From: RGIG3009 sp045578425
GTDB lineage: Bacteria > Bacillota > Clostridia > Oscillospirales > Acutalibacteraceae
NCBI GenBank assembly: GCA_045578425.1
Contig: JAZNKF010000038.1
Span: 1-64,000, forward strand
Direction of reading: 5' to 3'
DNA length: 64,000 bases
Below the pieces are notes generated by a model. That model saw nothing but the letters and a program-made list of their open reading frames with translations. It was not told where the DNA came from and did no database searches. This document shows positions 24,551 through 33,163 of the stretch, piece by piece (the stretch's first letter is position 1; each line of letters opens with the position of its first letter). A program made the translations under genes and the position numbers.

Positions 24551-24750
24551 AATGCGAAGCATTGTATGAAATCAACACGAAATGTTGGATGTAATCATTT
24601 CGAAGAAATGTATGTAATCCACCGTAGGTGGTATGTAATCAATCCGAAGGAAGAAACATACAAAGCTTACGCTTTGATAACATACAGTTCGCAAGGCGAA
24701 CTGATTACATACTCGCTCACGCGAGATTACATGCCAATCCTTCGGATTGG
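24551..24750. repeat. Array of nine short hairpins with conserved linkers in two opposite orientations
   Basis: Nine different small palindromes follow one another, for example AATGC-GAA-GCATT, ATTTC-GAA-GAAAT, CCACC-GTA-GGTGG, CAAAGC-TTAC-GCTTTG, GTTCGC-AAG-GCGAAC, CTCGC-TCAC-GCGAG and CCAATCC-TTC-GGATTGG. In the first half they are joined by the linker GTATGTAATC, and in the second half by its reverse complement GATTACATAC. Stems differ in sequence while their pairing is kept. Unit 5 (near 24640) is degraded. No reading frame here looks real. The array fills the space between the GNAT start and the tRNA-Leu terminator. Confidence 0.9.
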
Positions 24751-24752
24751 AT

Positions 24753-24786
24753 AAAAAAAGACAAGTCTTTCGACTTGTCTTTTTTT
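24753..24786 (-). terminator. Terminator after tRNA-Leu
   Basis: Seven A residues, GACAAGTC, TTTC, GACTTGTC and seven T residues form a perfect 15-bp structure immediately after the encoded CCA of the tRNA. Confidence 0.93.
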
Positions 24787-24872
24787 GGTGCCGGTGGCCG
24801 GACTCGAACCGGCACGCTGTCGCCAGCGGTGGATTTTGAGTCCACTACGTCTGCCAATTCCATCACACCGGC
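24786..24872 (-). tRNA. tRNA-Leu (anticodon CAA)
   Basis: The transcript starts GCCGGTG and ends CACCGGC-A with CCA encoded in the DNA. The anticodon stem GTGGA/TCCAC encloses the loop CTCAAAA, giving anticodon CAA. The long variable arm (CGCTGGCGACAGCG) is class II, as expected for leucine, and the T-loop is GTTCGAGTC. It reads UUG codons. It has its own promoter and terminator. Confidence 0.96.
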
Positions 24873-24888
24873 GTGTGGAACAAGGTGT

Positions 24889-24917
24889 ATTATACACCGT
24901 GTTGCACGGATTGTCAA
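24889..24917 (-). promoter_or_regulatory. Promoter of tRNA-Leu
   Basis: TTGACA (24912-24917) and TATAAT (24889-24894) are both full consensus with a 17-base spacer, placed 17 bases before the tRNA. This is the strongest promoter in the window. Confidence 0.92.
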
Positions 24918-24941
24918 GCCTGTTTTTGCTTTTTTAAAAAA

Positions 24942-25373
24942 TTATTGTTTTGCCGACAAATATTCCATCGCTTCCACGTATCCGTCGAAGCCTTTTCCGG
25001 TAATTGTCAACTCGCAAGCGGCTTTGACAAAGGACTGTTTGCGAAATTCATCGCGGTGATCCACGTCCGACAAATGCACTTCTACCGTGGGGATGGACAC
25101 CGCTTTGAGCGCGTCAAGAAGCGCTACGCTGGTGTGGGTATAGGCGGCAGGATTGATAACGATACCGTCTACTTTATCAAAATAGGCCTTTTGGATAGCT
25201 TCCACCAGTGCGCCCTCGTGGTTGGACTGAAACACGGTGACTGTCACACCGAGTCGCTCGGCGCACGCTTCGATGGTGGCAACCAAATCGGCGTAGGTTT
25301 GCTTGCCGTAAATATCCGGCTCGCGAATACCCAACATATTCAAATTGGGACCGTTGATAACGAGGATTTTCAC
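24942..25373 (-). CDS. aroQ: Type II 3-dehydroquinate dehydratase
   Basis: This enzyme converts 3-dehydroquinate to 3-dehydroshikimate, the third step of the shikimate pathway. The 143-residue protein has the active-site patterns NGPNLNMLGIREPDIYG (including the catalytic Tyr), NPAAYTHTSVALLDAL and EVHLSDVDHRDEFR. Length is normal. It is the last gene of the aromatic operon and overlaps aroE-aroK by four bases. Confidence 0.97.
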   Translation of the reverse strand: MKILVINGPNLNMLGIREPDIYGKQTYADLVATIEACAERLGVTVTVFQSNHEGALVEAIQKAYFDKVDGIVINPAAYTHTSVALLDALKAVSIPTVEVHLSDVDHRDEFRKQSFVKAACELTITGKGFDGYVEAMEYLSAKQ

Positions 25374-26623
25374 AGGTGTTTTCCCTCTTTTCTTAAAAAA
25401 TCGTCAAGAGCCTTTATTACGTTTTGCAACGTTTGTGCGGCGTTGTCACTGACCGTTACTTTGACGTCGGCAACCGACTCATACAGCGGCAGACGTTGCT
25501 CAAACAATTTTTTAACCGCTTCGTCGCTGTGAGAAAGCGGTCGGCCCGCGGTTGCCAGTTTTTCAATGGGGCGGTCCAAAAAGACCACCACGCCGTTTTG
25601 GCGCATTGCCAAGCGGTTTTTTTCTCGCAAGACGGCGCCGCCGCCCGTGGCAATGATTTGGCCGTTTTGTCTGCCCGAGCGGTAGACGGCGCGGCTTTCC
25701 CAGTCACGGAACACCGCTTCGCCTTGCTGTTCAAACAACTGCGGGATAGTGCAACCCGACAGTTGTTCGGTGAGGGTGTCGGTATCCGCGCAAGCCTTGC
25801 CGAGTTTTTGGGCAAGCAAGGGCATGAGCGTACTTTTTCCGCAACCCGGCATGCCGACCAGTACCACATTACGGAAATCGCGTTCGATGGCGGCGACGGT
25901 GGTTTGTACCAAAGTATCGGCAAAGGGTTTGCGGTGAAACAGTTCCGCGGCGCGAAGGCCTTGCGCAACCAACATTTCCAAGCCGTTGACAGCAATTATT
26001 CCCCGTTGTTCGGCTTGCAGTAACAGCGCGGTTTTGAGCGGGTTATAAATGATATCTACCACCGCTTCACACTTGGGAAATAACGCTAAGTCCACCGGTG
26101 ATAGCAGATTTTTGGGGTACATACCCACGGGGGTGGTATTGACAATGAGCTCGGCATCGGCATGGCGGGACAAGTTTTGGTAATTATTCTCGCCTGTGCG
26201 GGAAACCACCACCACTTCTCGTGCGCCTAAATCACGCAGCACACAACACGCCGTGACCGAAGAGCCACCGCTGCCGAGTACGATGACTTTTTTATTTTCT
26301 ACGGCGATGCCGTTTTGTCTTAGCAGATAGGTAAAGCCCGCGTAGTCGGTGTTGTAGCCCCGCACGGCATCGTCATCAAAACAAATGGTGTTGACACTGC
26401 CGATGCGGCGGGCGTTTTCGTCTATCTCATCACAAAAGGGCATGACATCCTTTTTGTACGGAATGGTGACATTGATAGCGCGGTACGAACAATTTTGAAA
26501 AAAGGCTTTGAGTTCTTCGGGCTCTTTTTCGATGATGTCGTACGGGTAATCGCCAAAGGCTTTATGTATCTGCGGTGACAGGCTGTGCGCCAAGGTGCGA
26601 CCGAGCAAACCGAAACGGTCCAT
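25370..26623 (-). CDS. aroEK: Fused shikimate dehydrogenase-shikimate kinase
   Basis: Two consecutive shikimate-pathway enzymes are joined in 417 residues. Residues 1-245 are AroE (GLLGRTLAHSLSPQIHKAF; NVTIPYKKDV with the catalytic Lys; NADP fold VIVLGSGGSS; NTTPVGM). Residues 251-417 are AroK (P-loop GMPGCGKST at 257-265; ATGGGAVLR; GRPL lid region). There is almost no linker. The product of the first half is the substrate of the second. It sits between pheA and aroQ. Standard bacteria keep these genes separate. Confidence 0.95.
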   Translation of the reverse strand: MDRFGLLGRTLAHSLSPQIHKAFGDYPYDIIEKEPEELKAFFQNCSYRAINVTIPYKKDVMPFCDEIDENARRIGSVNTICFDDDAVRGYNTDYAGFTYLLRQNGIAVENKKVIVLGSGGSSVTACCVLRDLGAREVVVVSRTGENNYQNLSRHADAELIVNTTPVGMYPKNLLSPVDLALFPKCEAVVDIIYNPLKTALLLQAEQRGIIAVNGLEMLVAQGLRAAELFHRKPFADTLVQTTVAAIERDFRNVVLVGMPGCGKSTLMPLLAQKLGKACADTDTLTEQLSGCTIPQLFEQQGEAVFRDWESRAVYRSGRQNGQIIATGGGAVLREKNRLAMRQNGVVVFLDRPIEKLATAGRPLSHSDEAVKKLFEQRLPLYESVADVKVTVSDNAAQTLQNVIKALDDFLRKEGKHL

Positions 26624-27766
26624 TTATACCACCTCGGTGTAACTGCCCAAATACCGAAAATCTTCGCACTCGGTTTGCAGTTGCGAAAGCAGGCTGAAAA
26701 AGTTTTCGGAATACACGGGTACGTCGATATCAAAATAGAACATGAATTCAAAATCTTTCCCCGCTATGGGACGGCTTTCCAATTTATTAAGGTTGATGCC
26801 GAGCGAATAGAATTTGGACATGACGTGATACAGCGAACCGGGTTTATGCGGTACGACCATCATTAAACTGGTGCGGTGAGCGCCGGGATAGATTTCGGGT
26901 TGTTTGGAGATGCAGATAAAGCGCGTGTAGTTATTATCTTCGTTAGCAACCGCAGTTTGTACGACTTTCAGTCCGTATAATGCCGCGCAAGCGTTGGATG
27001 AAATAGCGGCAACGTCGTTGCGGTCACTTTCGGCCACGGCTTTTGCCGCCATGGCGGTGTTTTCGCACACGTGAACCGTCACATTCGGCAAAGTTTGCAA
27101 AAATTCGCTACATTGTTGTAACGCTTGTTCATGGGAATAAATATCACGGATATCTTCCATGCGCGTTCCCGCTTTGGCAAGCAACACATGCGACACGTGA
27201 AGACGCGTGCTGCGCACAATGTGAAAGCGGTATTTGAGCATTAAATCGTAAATTTGGTTCACCGAACCGGCGGTGCTGTTTTCGAGCGGTAGAATGCCGT
27301 AACGGCAAAGGCCTTTATCCACCGCGTGGAAAACACCGTCGAAAGTATTGAGGAACATAATGCTGGGGGCAGTGAATAATTTTTCGCACGCTTGTTGGGA
27401 ATAAGCGCCCTCCACCCCTTGACACGCAACAATAGCGCGTTCGGGGAACAGTGGGGCGGTTTCGGCGATGGCAGTTTTGATTTGTTCCACCAAATCACCG
27501 GGGGTACCGAGCAAGCGGTTTTGGTGCGAACGGCTCAAACCTAAAATGGTGTGGTAGAGCAGCCGTGCCCCCGATTCGTATTTCTCCCCTGCCAATTCGG
27601 ACACCCGTTCGAGCAACTGACGTTCCCGCGAGGGGTCGGTGACGGGTTTTCCGCTTTGGCTCTTATAGGCAGCCACTTTTTCTGAAACGGTCATGCGTTT
27701 TTTGAACAGTTCGACCAGTTCTTTATCAATGCTGTCAATTTCTTCACGATATTGTTCAATACTCAT
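26624..27766 (-). CDS. pheA: Bifunctional chorismate mutase/prephenate dehydratase (P-protein)
   Basis: This 380-residue enzyme takes chorismate through prephenate to phenylpyruvate, the phenylalanine branch. Residues 1 to about 85 are an AroQ-type chorismate mutase (EEIDSIDKELVELFKKRM). About 105-285 are the dehydratase (CQGVEGAYSQQACEKLF; the catalytic-region TRF in NNYTRFICIS). About 295-375 are an ACT domain with the Phe-binding ESRP motif (LNKLESRPIAGKDFEF). Feedback inhibition by phenylalanine is therefore expected. It overlaps aroC by four bases. Confidence 0.96.
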   Translation of the reverse strand: MSIEQYREEIDSIDKELVELFKKRMTVSEKVAAYKSQSGKPVTDPSRERQLLERVSELAGEKYESGARLLYHTILGLSRSHQNRLLGTPGDLVEQIKTAIAETAPLFPERAIVACQGVEGAYSQQACEKLFTAPSIMFLNTFDGVFHAVDKGLCRYGILPLENSTAGSVNQIYDLMLKYRFHIVRSTRLHVSHVLLAKAGTRMEDIRDIYSHEQALQQCSEFLQTLPNVTVHVCENTAMAAKAVAESDRNDVAAISSNACAALYGLKVVQTAVANEDNNYTRFICISKQPEIYPGAHRTSLMMVVPHKPGSLYHVMSKFYSLGINLNKLESRPIAGKDFEFMFYFDIDVPVYSENFFSLLSQLQTECEDFRYLGSYTEVV

Positions 27767-28842
27767 TGGTTAATACCCCCTAAAATACTATCTGTTAAAG
27801 CAACGGCTAACGCGGATTCCACGCACGGTACGGCACGCGGGACGATGCACGGGTCGTGACGGCCGCTAACCACCAGCGTTTGCGGTTGCATAGTTTGTAA
27901 ATTGACACTTTGTTGTTCTTTGGCAATCGACGGTGTGGGTTTGATGGCCACACGGCAAATAAGCGGCATACCCGTGCTCAGTCCTCCTAAAATTCCGCCG
28001 TGACGGTTGGTGACGGTTTTTATCGTACCGTTATCTACACAGTAGGCATCGTTATTTTGCGAACCTGTTAAGGTGGCGGCTTCAAACCCGTTGCCGAATT
28101 CCACGCCTTTGACGGCGGGAATACCAAACAACAGTGATGAAATGCGGTTTTCCAAGCCCTCAAACGGCGGGTCGCCGATGCCTGCGGACAATCCCACTGC
28201 CGCCACTTCGACAACACCGCCGACCGAATCACCGTCGGCACGGGCGGCGGCAATGCAGTCTTGCATAGCCCTTTTGGCGGTTTGGGACAACACAGGGAAC
28301 GCATCGGTCAAAAAGTGTTCTTTGCTTACGTTCACGGCATCGAACGGGGTGTCGGCAATACCGCCAATGGCGGCAATGTGGGCACCGATATGAATGTTTT
28401 TTTGTTGCAGATATTGCAAGCACAACGCACCCGCAATGCACAGCGGCGCGGTGAGTCTGCCCGAAAAATGACCGCCGCCGCGCACGTCTTGAAAACCGCC
28501 GTAACGCACGTGTGCGGGGTAATCGGCGTGCGAGGGGCGCGGACACTGCGCAATGTTTTTATAATCCCCCGAACGGGTGTCGGTGTTGCGAATGAGCGCG
28601 CAAATCGGCGCACCGCAGGTGACACCGTCGACCAAACCGCTGACAAATTCCGGTTTGTCTGCCTCTTTACGGGCAGTGGCAAATGCGGCATTGCCGGGAG
28701 CGCGACGGGACATATGTTTTTCTAACGCTTCAAAATCCACGCGAAAACCCGCGGGGAATCCGTCAATGACCACACCGATGGCCTCGGAATGGGATTGCCC
28801 GAACACGGTGATTTTTAAATGGTTTCCCCAGGTAGAGGACAT
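27763..28842 (-). CDS. aroC: Chorismate synthase
   Basis: The enzyme removes phosphate from EPSP to make chorismate, using reduced FMN. The 359 residues include GQSHSEAIGVVIDGFPAGF (a variant of the usual GESHG signature), RRAPG, the region VRYGGFQDVRGGGHFSGRLTAP and GGGLSTG-type substrate loops. Catalytic His residues are in place. It overlaps the end of aroA by 28 bases. Confidence 0.96.
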   Translation of the reverse strand: MSSTWGNHLKITVFGQSHSEAIGVVIDGFPAGFRVDFEALEKHMSRRAPGNAAFATARKEADKPEFVSGLVDGVTCGAPICALIRNTDTRSGDYKNIAQCPRPSHADYPAHVRYGGFQDVRGGGHFSGRLTAPLCIAGALCLQYLQQKNIHIGAHIAAIGGIADTPFDAVNVSKEHFLTDAFPVLSQTAKRAMQDCIAAARADGDSVGGVVEVAAVGLSAGIGDPPFEGLENRISSLLFGIPAVKGVEFGNGFEAATLTGSQNNDAYCVDNGTIKTVTNRHGGILGGLSTGMPLICRVAIKPTPSIAKEQQSVNLQTMQPQTLVVSGRHDPCIVPRAVPCVESALAVALTDSILGGINQ

Positions 28843-30083
28843 ACGCTCATCCCTTTCTGTTCAAACTCTTTGAAAAACTGAGGATACGATTTGTCGGCGG
28901 CGTTTGCGCCGAGAATCGTGACTTCCTTTTTACAAATCAGTGAGGCGACCGCCGCCGCCATGGCAATGCGGTGGTCATTACACGCATCTACCGTGCCGCC
29001 GCACAAAGTCCCTGTACCCTCAATCGTGAGCGAATCGCTTGTAACAATAGCGTTGCCGCCCAAGGCAGTAATCATGTGATAAACACTTTGCAGGCGGTCA
29101 CTTTCTTTATATGCCAAACGGCGGGCATTCACAATTTGCGTTTTGCCGAGCAACGCAGCGGCGAGCACTGCCGCAATGGGTACCAAGTCGGGAATATCGG
29201 CAGCATCGATACACAGCGGCTTGTTACCGTTGCCGTCTATGGTGATGGCACCGTTTTGTTGACGCACAGTGTACCCCGCTTGTTGCAACAACGTAAGGAT
29301 TTGGCGGTCTCCTTGCAAAGAATCGTTTTTGAGTCCCGTGACGGTCAGTTTGTTACTGTGCGAGATAGCCGCACCGACCAACCAAAAGGCGGCGTTGGAC
29401 CAATCGCCCTCTGCCGTGACCGTGCCGGGTGAGGTGTACTCACCGTTTACCAAAAAGGTGTTTTCGGTTTCTTGTACCGTTACACCAAAGCGGCGCAACG
29501 CTTCCACCGTCAACCGAATGTACGGTGCGGATTCCATTTTGCCCGTTACCACAATGCGTACTTGCCGTTTAAGCAGCGGGGCTGCCATGAGCAAACCGCT
29601 GACAAACTGGGAACTGACACCGCCGTCGATTTCAAAGGTATCTCCTTGCAACGTACCCGACACGGTAAGGGGAAATTGTCCCATCGGCGACAAGTTACAG
29701 CCGTTTTCTGCCAATAATTCAGACAGCGGTGACAACGGGCGGCTTCCCAGTCTGCCGCGACCGACAAACACACCGCCGCCCGTAGCGGCAATAACGGGTA
29801 ATAAAAACCGCAACGTTGAGCCACTTTCTCCGCAATCGAGAAGCGGCATTTCGGTACGTTTTTGGTGTGGAGTGACGATTAATCGGTTATTTTCTAACGT
29901 AATATCTGCCATGTGTTGTAAGCAGCGAATTGTCGCTTCGATATCTTGTGACGTGGTGACGTTTTCAATCACCGTTGGGGCGTTGCTGAATGCGGCGCAA
30001 ATAAGCAAACGGTGCACCGCCGATTTGGAAGCAATCGCTTTTACCGTGCCTGCAAGGGTTTTCCCGCTGACCGTTACGTTCAT
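28815..30083 (-). CDS. aroA: 3-phosphoshikimate 1-carboxyvinyltransferase (EPSP synthase)
   Basis: The enzyme joins shikimate-3-phosphate and phosphoenolpyruvate. The 422-residue protein has SKSAVHRLLICAA, the GESGSTLRFLLPV loop (the usual LGNAGTAMR-equivalent of class II enzymes), DGGVSSQFVSGLLMA and YKESDRLQ. The start at 30083 forms an ATGA overlap with aroB and has AAAGGGG upstream; a longer in-frame start at 30116 would overlap aroB further. The GESGS loop suggests a class II enzyme, a group often less sensitive to glyphosate; this is inferred. Confidence 0.95.
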   Translation of the reverse strand: MNVTVSGKTLAGTVKAIASKSAVHRLLICAAFSNAPTVIENVTTSQDIEATIRCLQHMADITLENNRLIVTPHQKRTEMPLLDCGESGSTLRFLLPVIAATGGGVFVGRGRLGSRPLSPLSELLAENGCNLSPMGQFPLTVSGTLQGDTFEIDGGVSSQFVSGLLMAAPLLKRQVRIVVTGKMESAPYIRLTVEALRRFGVTVQETENTFLVNGEYTSPGTVTAEGDWSNAAFWLVGAAISHSNKLTVTGLKNDSLQGDRQILTLLQQAGYTVRQQNGAITIDGNGNKPLCIDAADIPDLVPIAAVLAAALLGKTQIVNARRLAYKESDRLQSVYHMITALGGNAIVTSDSLTIEGTGTLCGGTVDACNDHRIAMAAAVASLICKKEVTILGANAADKSYPQFFKEFEQKGMSVCPLPGETI

Positions 30084-31117
30084 CGCGCACAACCCCTTTG
30101 AATACACGTTTTCCATTCCGGCAAGGACATCGCGCTAAGTTCACCGTGCCCCAACTGCGAAACGGTGACGGCTTGGATGCCGTCGGTAAGACGTTTTTTA
30201 TCGGAAAGAGAGGCATCGTACAATTCATCGGGAGTAAAATCGCAACCGGTTGGTAAACCGTGTTTTGAAAGCAAAGCTTTCAAACGGTCGACCAACGCCG
30301 TATCGGCTACTGCGCACGTAACAGCCACCATACCGATAGCAACGGCGCTACCGTGAGAAATTTCAAAATTGCTGCATTTTTCCACCGCGTGGCCAACGGT
30401 ATGCCCAAAATTGAGCAACGCACGTACACCGCTGTCGCGTTCGTCTTGTTGCACGATATCGCGTTTGATAGCCACACAGCGTGCAATGATTTCGCTGTTT
30501 TGGAGCGTTCCTTTTTCCAGTTGTGTAAACAAATCGGCATCGCGTATCATGCCGTATTTGATAACTTCTGCCATGCCGTCGGCATACACAGACGGTGGTA
30601 GGGTGTTCAGCGTGGTGGGGTCGCACAGAACCAGCCACGGTTGATAAAACGCACCGAGCAAATTTTTGCCTTGCGGTAAATTGACGGCGGTTTTGCCGCC
30701 GACCGAAGAATCCACACATGCAAGCAGCGTGGTGGGAATTTGCACAAAACCGATGCCGCGCAAATACGAAGCGGCACAAAAGCCGCCCAAGTCACCCACC
30801 ACACCGCCGCCCAAGGCGACCAGCGCATCGCTGCGGGTAAAGCCGTGTTCGGCTAAAAAGGCAATGATTTTTAAGTAATTCTCCACACTTTTGGAGGATT
30901 CGCCCGCGGGAATAGAATAGGTAAGCACCAAAAAACCCGCGTTTTGAAGCGAGGTGCGCACGGTTTGTTCGTACAAGGCACCCACCGTTTCGTCGGTGAG
31001 CAACAATAGTTTGTTACCGCGAATCAGCGCGGCACATTCCTTGCCAACGCTGCCAAGGAGTCCGTCTTGTATCAGCACCGTATAGCGGCGGGAAGCCGAA
31101 ACATCAATGCGTTGCAT
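30080..31117 (-). CDS. aroB: 3-dehydroquinate synthase
   Basis: The enzyme cyclises DAHP to 3-dehydroquinate with NAD and a divalent metal. The 345 residues include GGGVVGDLGGFCAASYLRG, the metal-ligand region MAEVIKYG and LLNFGHTVGHAVE. The ATG at 31117 is chosen; a GTG two codons upstream (31123) has the better ribosome binding site spacing (AAAGGA, six bases) and may be the true start. Either version overlaps the end of tyrA. Confidence 0.95.
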   Translation of the reverse strand: MQRIDVSASRRYTVLIQDGLLGSVGKECAALIRGNKLLLLTDETVGALYEQTVRTSLQNAGFLVLTYSIPAGESSKSVENYLKIIAFLAEHGFTRSDALVALGGGVVGDLGGFCAASYLRGIGFVQIPTTLLACVDSSVGGKTAVNLPQGKNLLGAFYQPWLVLCDPTTLNTLPPSVYADGMAEVIKYGMIRDADLFTQLEKGTLQNSEIIARCVAIKRDIVQQDERDSGVRALLNFGHTVGHAVEKCSNFEISHGSAVAIGMVAVTCAVADTALVDRLKALLSKHGLPTGCDFTPDELYDASLSDKKRLTDGIQAVTVSQLGHGELSAMSLPEWKTCIQRGCAR

Positions 31118-31952
31118 GCTCACAATCAATCCTTTCTTTCCGCTCGCTACCGTCGCGAAGTAAACGTTGTAATTCTTCACCGTCGTTTTCGGCAAGGGCG
31201 TTGCGATATTCGCCGAGCGTTTCGATTAAGGTGTCGATTTCGTACAACAAGTTGTCGCGGTTTGCCAAGAAAAGTTCTGTCCACATATTTTCGTTAAGGC
31301 GGGCGACACGCGTTAAATCTTGGTAGCTGCCCGCCGAAAATCCGCGATGTACTTCGGCGGTGGGGCTTTTGACGTACGCATTGGAAACCACGTGCGCAAG
31401 TTGCGAGGTAAACGCAATAATGCGGTCGTGTTCGGCAGGGGTGGTCACCGTGACCGAGCCAAAACCCATGGATTTGACAAACGCCGTGACGCGTTCGAGC
31501 AACGCAATATCCTCGGTGCTTAGCGGTGTTAAAATCATGGATGCGTTTTGGTACAAGTCCGCCGTGGCATATTTGATACCCGAACGATGCAATCCCGCCA
31601 TGGGGTGACCGCCAATGAAAGTAAACCCGTATTGTTTTGCCAAAGCAAAACCGATACCGCAAGCCTCGCGTTTGATACCGCCGCAATCGAGCACTACCGT
31701 TTGCGGTGCAATTTGTGGAGCAACCGACAAAAGATAGTCATTGTTAGCTTGCGGATAGGCCGCGAGTAACAGAAAATCGCAGTCTTTGAGAGTATCCGCC
31801 GTTAATTCGTTATCAACCACTCCGCTGAGTTTCGCATATTGCGTGGTGGCGGCATCAATATCGAAACCCAGCACCGTGTGGTTGGTATAGGCTTTGAGAG
31901 CTTTTGCCAAGGAAGCACCGATAAGACCCAATCCTACAATGCCGACAATCAT
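31104..31952 (-). CDS. tyrA: Prephenate dehydrogenase
   Basis: The tyrosine-branch enzyme oxidises prephenate to 4-hydroxyphenylpyruvate with NAD. The 282-residue protein starts with the dinucleotide fold IVGLGLIGASLAKAL. It continues with FIGGHPMAGLHRSGI and TPAEHDRIIAFTSQLAHV, which carry the active-site residues. It lacks an ACT domain, so direct tyrosine feedback is less certain. It overlaps the DAHP synthase gene by four bases. Confidence 0.95.
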   Translation of the reverse strand: MIVGIVGLGLIGASLAKALKAYTNHTVLGFDIDAATTQYAKLSGVVDNELTADTLKDCDFLLLAAYPQANNDYLLSVAPQIAPQTVVLDCGGIKREACGIGFALAKQYGFTFIGGHPMAGLHRSGIKYATADLYQNASMILTPLSTEDIALLERVTAFVKSMGFGSVTVTTPAEHDRIIAFTSQLAHVVSNAYVKSPTAEVHRGFSAGSYQDLTRVARLNENMWTELFLANRDNLLYEIDTLIETLGEYRNALAENDGEELQRLLRDGSERKERIDCEHATH

Positions 31953-32953
31953 GCTTTTAAAGCCTCCTGCACACGAGTTACCGCCTTGGCTACGTCGTCA
32001 AATTGATCGGGTGTCAAGGATTGTGCACCGTCGCACAATGCACGTTGCGGGTCGTTATGTACTTCAATCATCAAGCCGTCGGTACCCGCGGCAACCGCCG
32101 CCATCGACATCGGCTTGACCAAACGGCTGAGCCCGCCTGCGTGACTGGGGTCGACGATGATGGGCAAGTGCGAGAGTTCTTTGAGCATGGGAACTGCCGA
32201 CAAATCCAGCGTGTTGCGGGTGTACGTTTCGAACGTGCGAATACCGCGTTCGCACAAAATGATTTGTTCGTTACCGCCTGCCATGATGTATTCGGCGCTC
32301 ATGAGCCATTCTTTCATGGTGCTGGCAAGGCCGCGTTTGAGCAGTATCGGTTTTTTGATTTTGCCGAGTTCTTTGAGCAGTTCAAAGTTTTGCATATTCC
32401 GCGCGCCGACTTGAATTAAGTCGACGTCTTCAAACAGCGGCAAGTGCGAAGCACTCATGATTTCGGTCACAATCGGCATGCCGGTTTCGGCTCTGGCAAG
32501 TTTTAAAAGTTCCAAGCCTTCGGCTTTGAGACCTTGGAAATCGTACGGCGAAGTACGCGGTTTGAACGCGCCGCCGCGAAGTAATGAAGCGCCCGATGCT
32601 TTGACGCGGCGGGCAACCTCTACCATTTGTTCACGCGATTCCACCGAACACGGACCCGCTATGATGGCAAAATGACCGCCGCCGACCTTGACACCGCTGA
32701 CGTCCACCACCGTATCTTTGGGATGGAATTTGCGGTTGGCGTTTTTGAACGGTTCACTGATGCGGGTAACACGTTCAATAATATCTAAGTTTTGCAACAA
32801 CTCCATATCCAAATGGGTGGTATCCCCCACCAGCCCCAACACAGTGTGATTTTCACCGCGGGAAATGTGCACCGAAACTTTTTGTGTTTCCAACCAACTA
32901 ATCAGGTTTCGGAGTTGTTCTTCCTCTACGTTTTGTTTGACAACGGCAATCAT
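31949..32953 (-). CDS. aroF: 3-deoxy-7-phosphoheptulonate (DAHP) synthase, type I-beta
   Basis: This first shikimate-pathway enzyme joins PEP and erythrose-4-phosphate. The 334 residues begin with a ferredoxin-like regulatory domain (residues 1-70) of the Thermotoga type. The barrel follows, with AGPCSVESREQM, LRGGAFKPRTSPYDFQGL, GARNMQNFELL, LLKRGLAST and VDPSHAGG. The N-terminal domain usually binds Phe or Tyr for feedback. It is the first structural gene after the leader-peptide attenuator, preceded by AAGGAGG. Confidence 0.97.
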   Translation of the reverse strand: MIAVVKQNVEEEQLRNLISWLETQKVSVHISRGENHTVLGLVGDTTHLDMELLQNLDIIERVTRISEPFKNANRKFHPKDTVVDVSGVKVGGGHFAIIAGPCSVESREQMVEVARRVKASGASLLRGGAFKPRTSPYDFQGLKAEGLELLKLARAETGMPIVTEIMSASHLPLFEDVDLIQVGARNMQNFELLKELGKIKKPILLKRGLASTMKEWLMSAEYIMAGGNEQIILCERGIRTFETYTRNTLDLSAVPMLKELSHLPIIVDPSHAGGLSRLVKPMSMAAVAAGTDGLMIEVHNDPQRALCDGAQSLTPDQFDDVAKAVTRVQEALKA

Positions 32954-32984
32954 AAAAAGGTTCCTCCTTGGGTTGTTACGCCCG

Positions 32985-33024
32985 AAAAAATAAAAACGAC
33001 TCGCAGCTTTTCACTGCGAGTCGT
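32985..33024 (-). terminator. Attenuator terminator before the aromatic operon
   Basis: An 11-bp perfect stem (ACGACTCGCAG / CTGCGAGTCGT) with a seven-base loop is followed by TTTTATTTTTT on the minus strand. It lies after the leader ORF and 32 bases before aroF, so it must be bypassed for the operon to be expressed. A second hairpin (33039-33058) lies between it and the leader stop. A competing pairing of CGAGGTC in that second hairpin with GACTCG in the terminator arm can be drawn. Confidence 0.88.
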
Positions 33025-33060
33025 TAAAGACAGTTGTTAAAAGACCTCGGTGTCCTTTAA

Positions 33061-33144
33061 TCATTGGCAGCAAAAAGCACTTCTACTTTTGTTAAAAAAG
33101 TAAAAGTAATACACGTATTGAGCTGCACAAATAATCGTTTTCAT
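33061..33144 (-). CDS. Aromatic-operon leader peptide (27 aa, Tyr/Phe-rich)
   Basis: A 27-codon reading frame starts at ATG 33144, 20 bases after the promoter -10 box, with CAAGGTG upstream. Residues 9-17 read QYVYYFYFF: four Tyr and three Phe in eight consecutive codons, with a fourth Phe at residue 24. The stop is directly followed by two hairpins, the second a strong terminator. This is the layout of a classic attenuation leader (as in pheL or trpL), in front of genes for Phe and Tyr synthesis. The reading frame is too short for standard gene finders. Confidence 0.85.
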   Translation of the reverse strand: MKTIICAAQYVYYFYFFNKSRSAFCCQ

Positions 33145-33163
33145 AAATAACACCTTGTCAGTT

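Noticed and set aside
24551..24750. CRISPR array
   Set aside because: The repeated units are only about ten bases, switch orientation half way, and the intervening segments are themselves palindromes; no cas genes are present.
24551..24750. Integron attC sites or a coding region in the hairpin stretch
   Set aside because: attC sites are 57 bases or longer with conserved R boxes and an integrase nearby, which are lacking; short open frames here (24566-24754) have no ribosome binding site.
32954..33160. T-box leader before the aromatic operon
   Set aside because: No T-box motif (TGGNACCGCG-like) or stem I elements; a leader ORF with Tyr/Phe codons and a terminator explain the region better.
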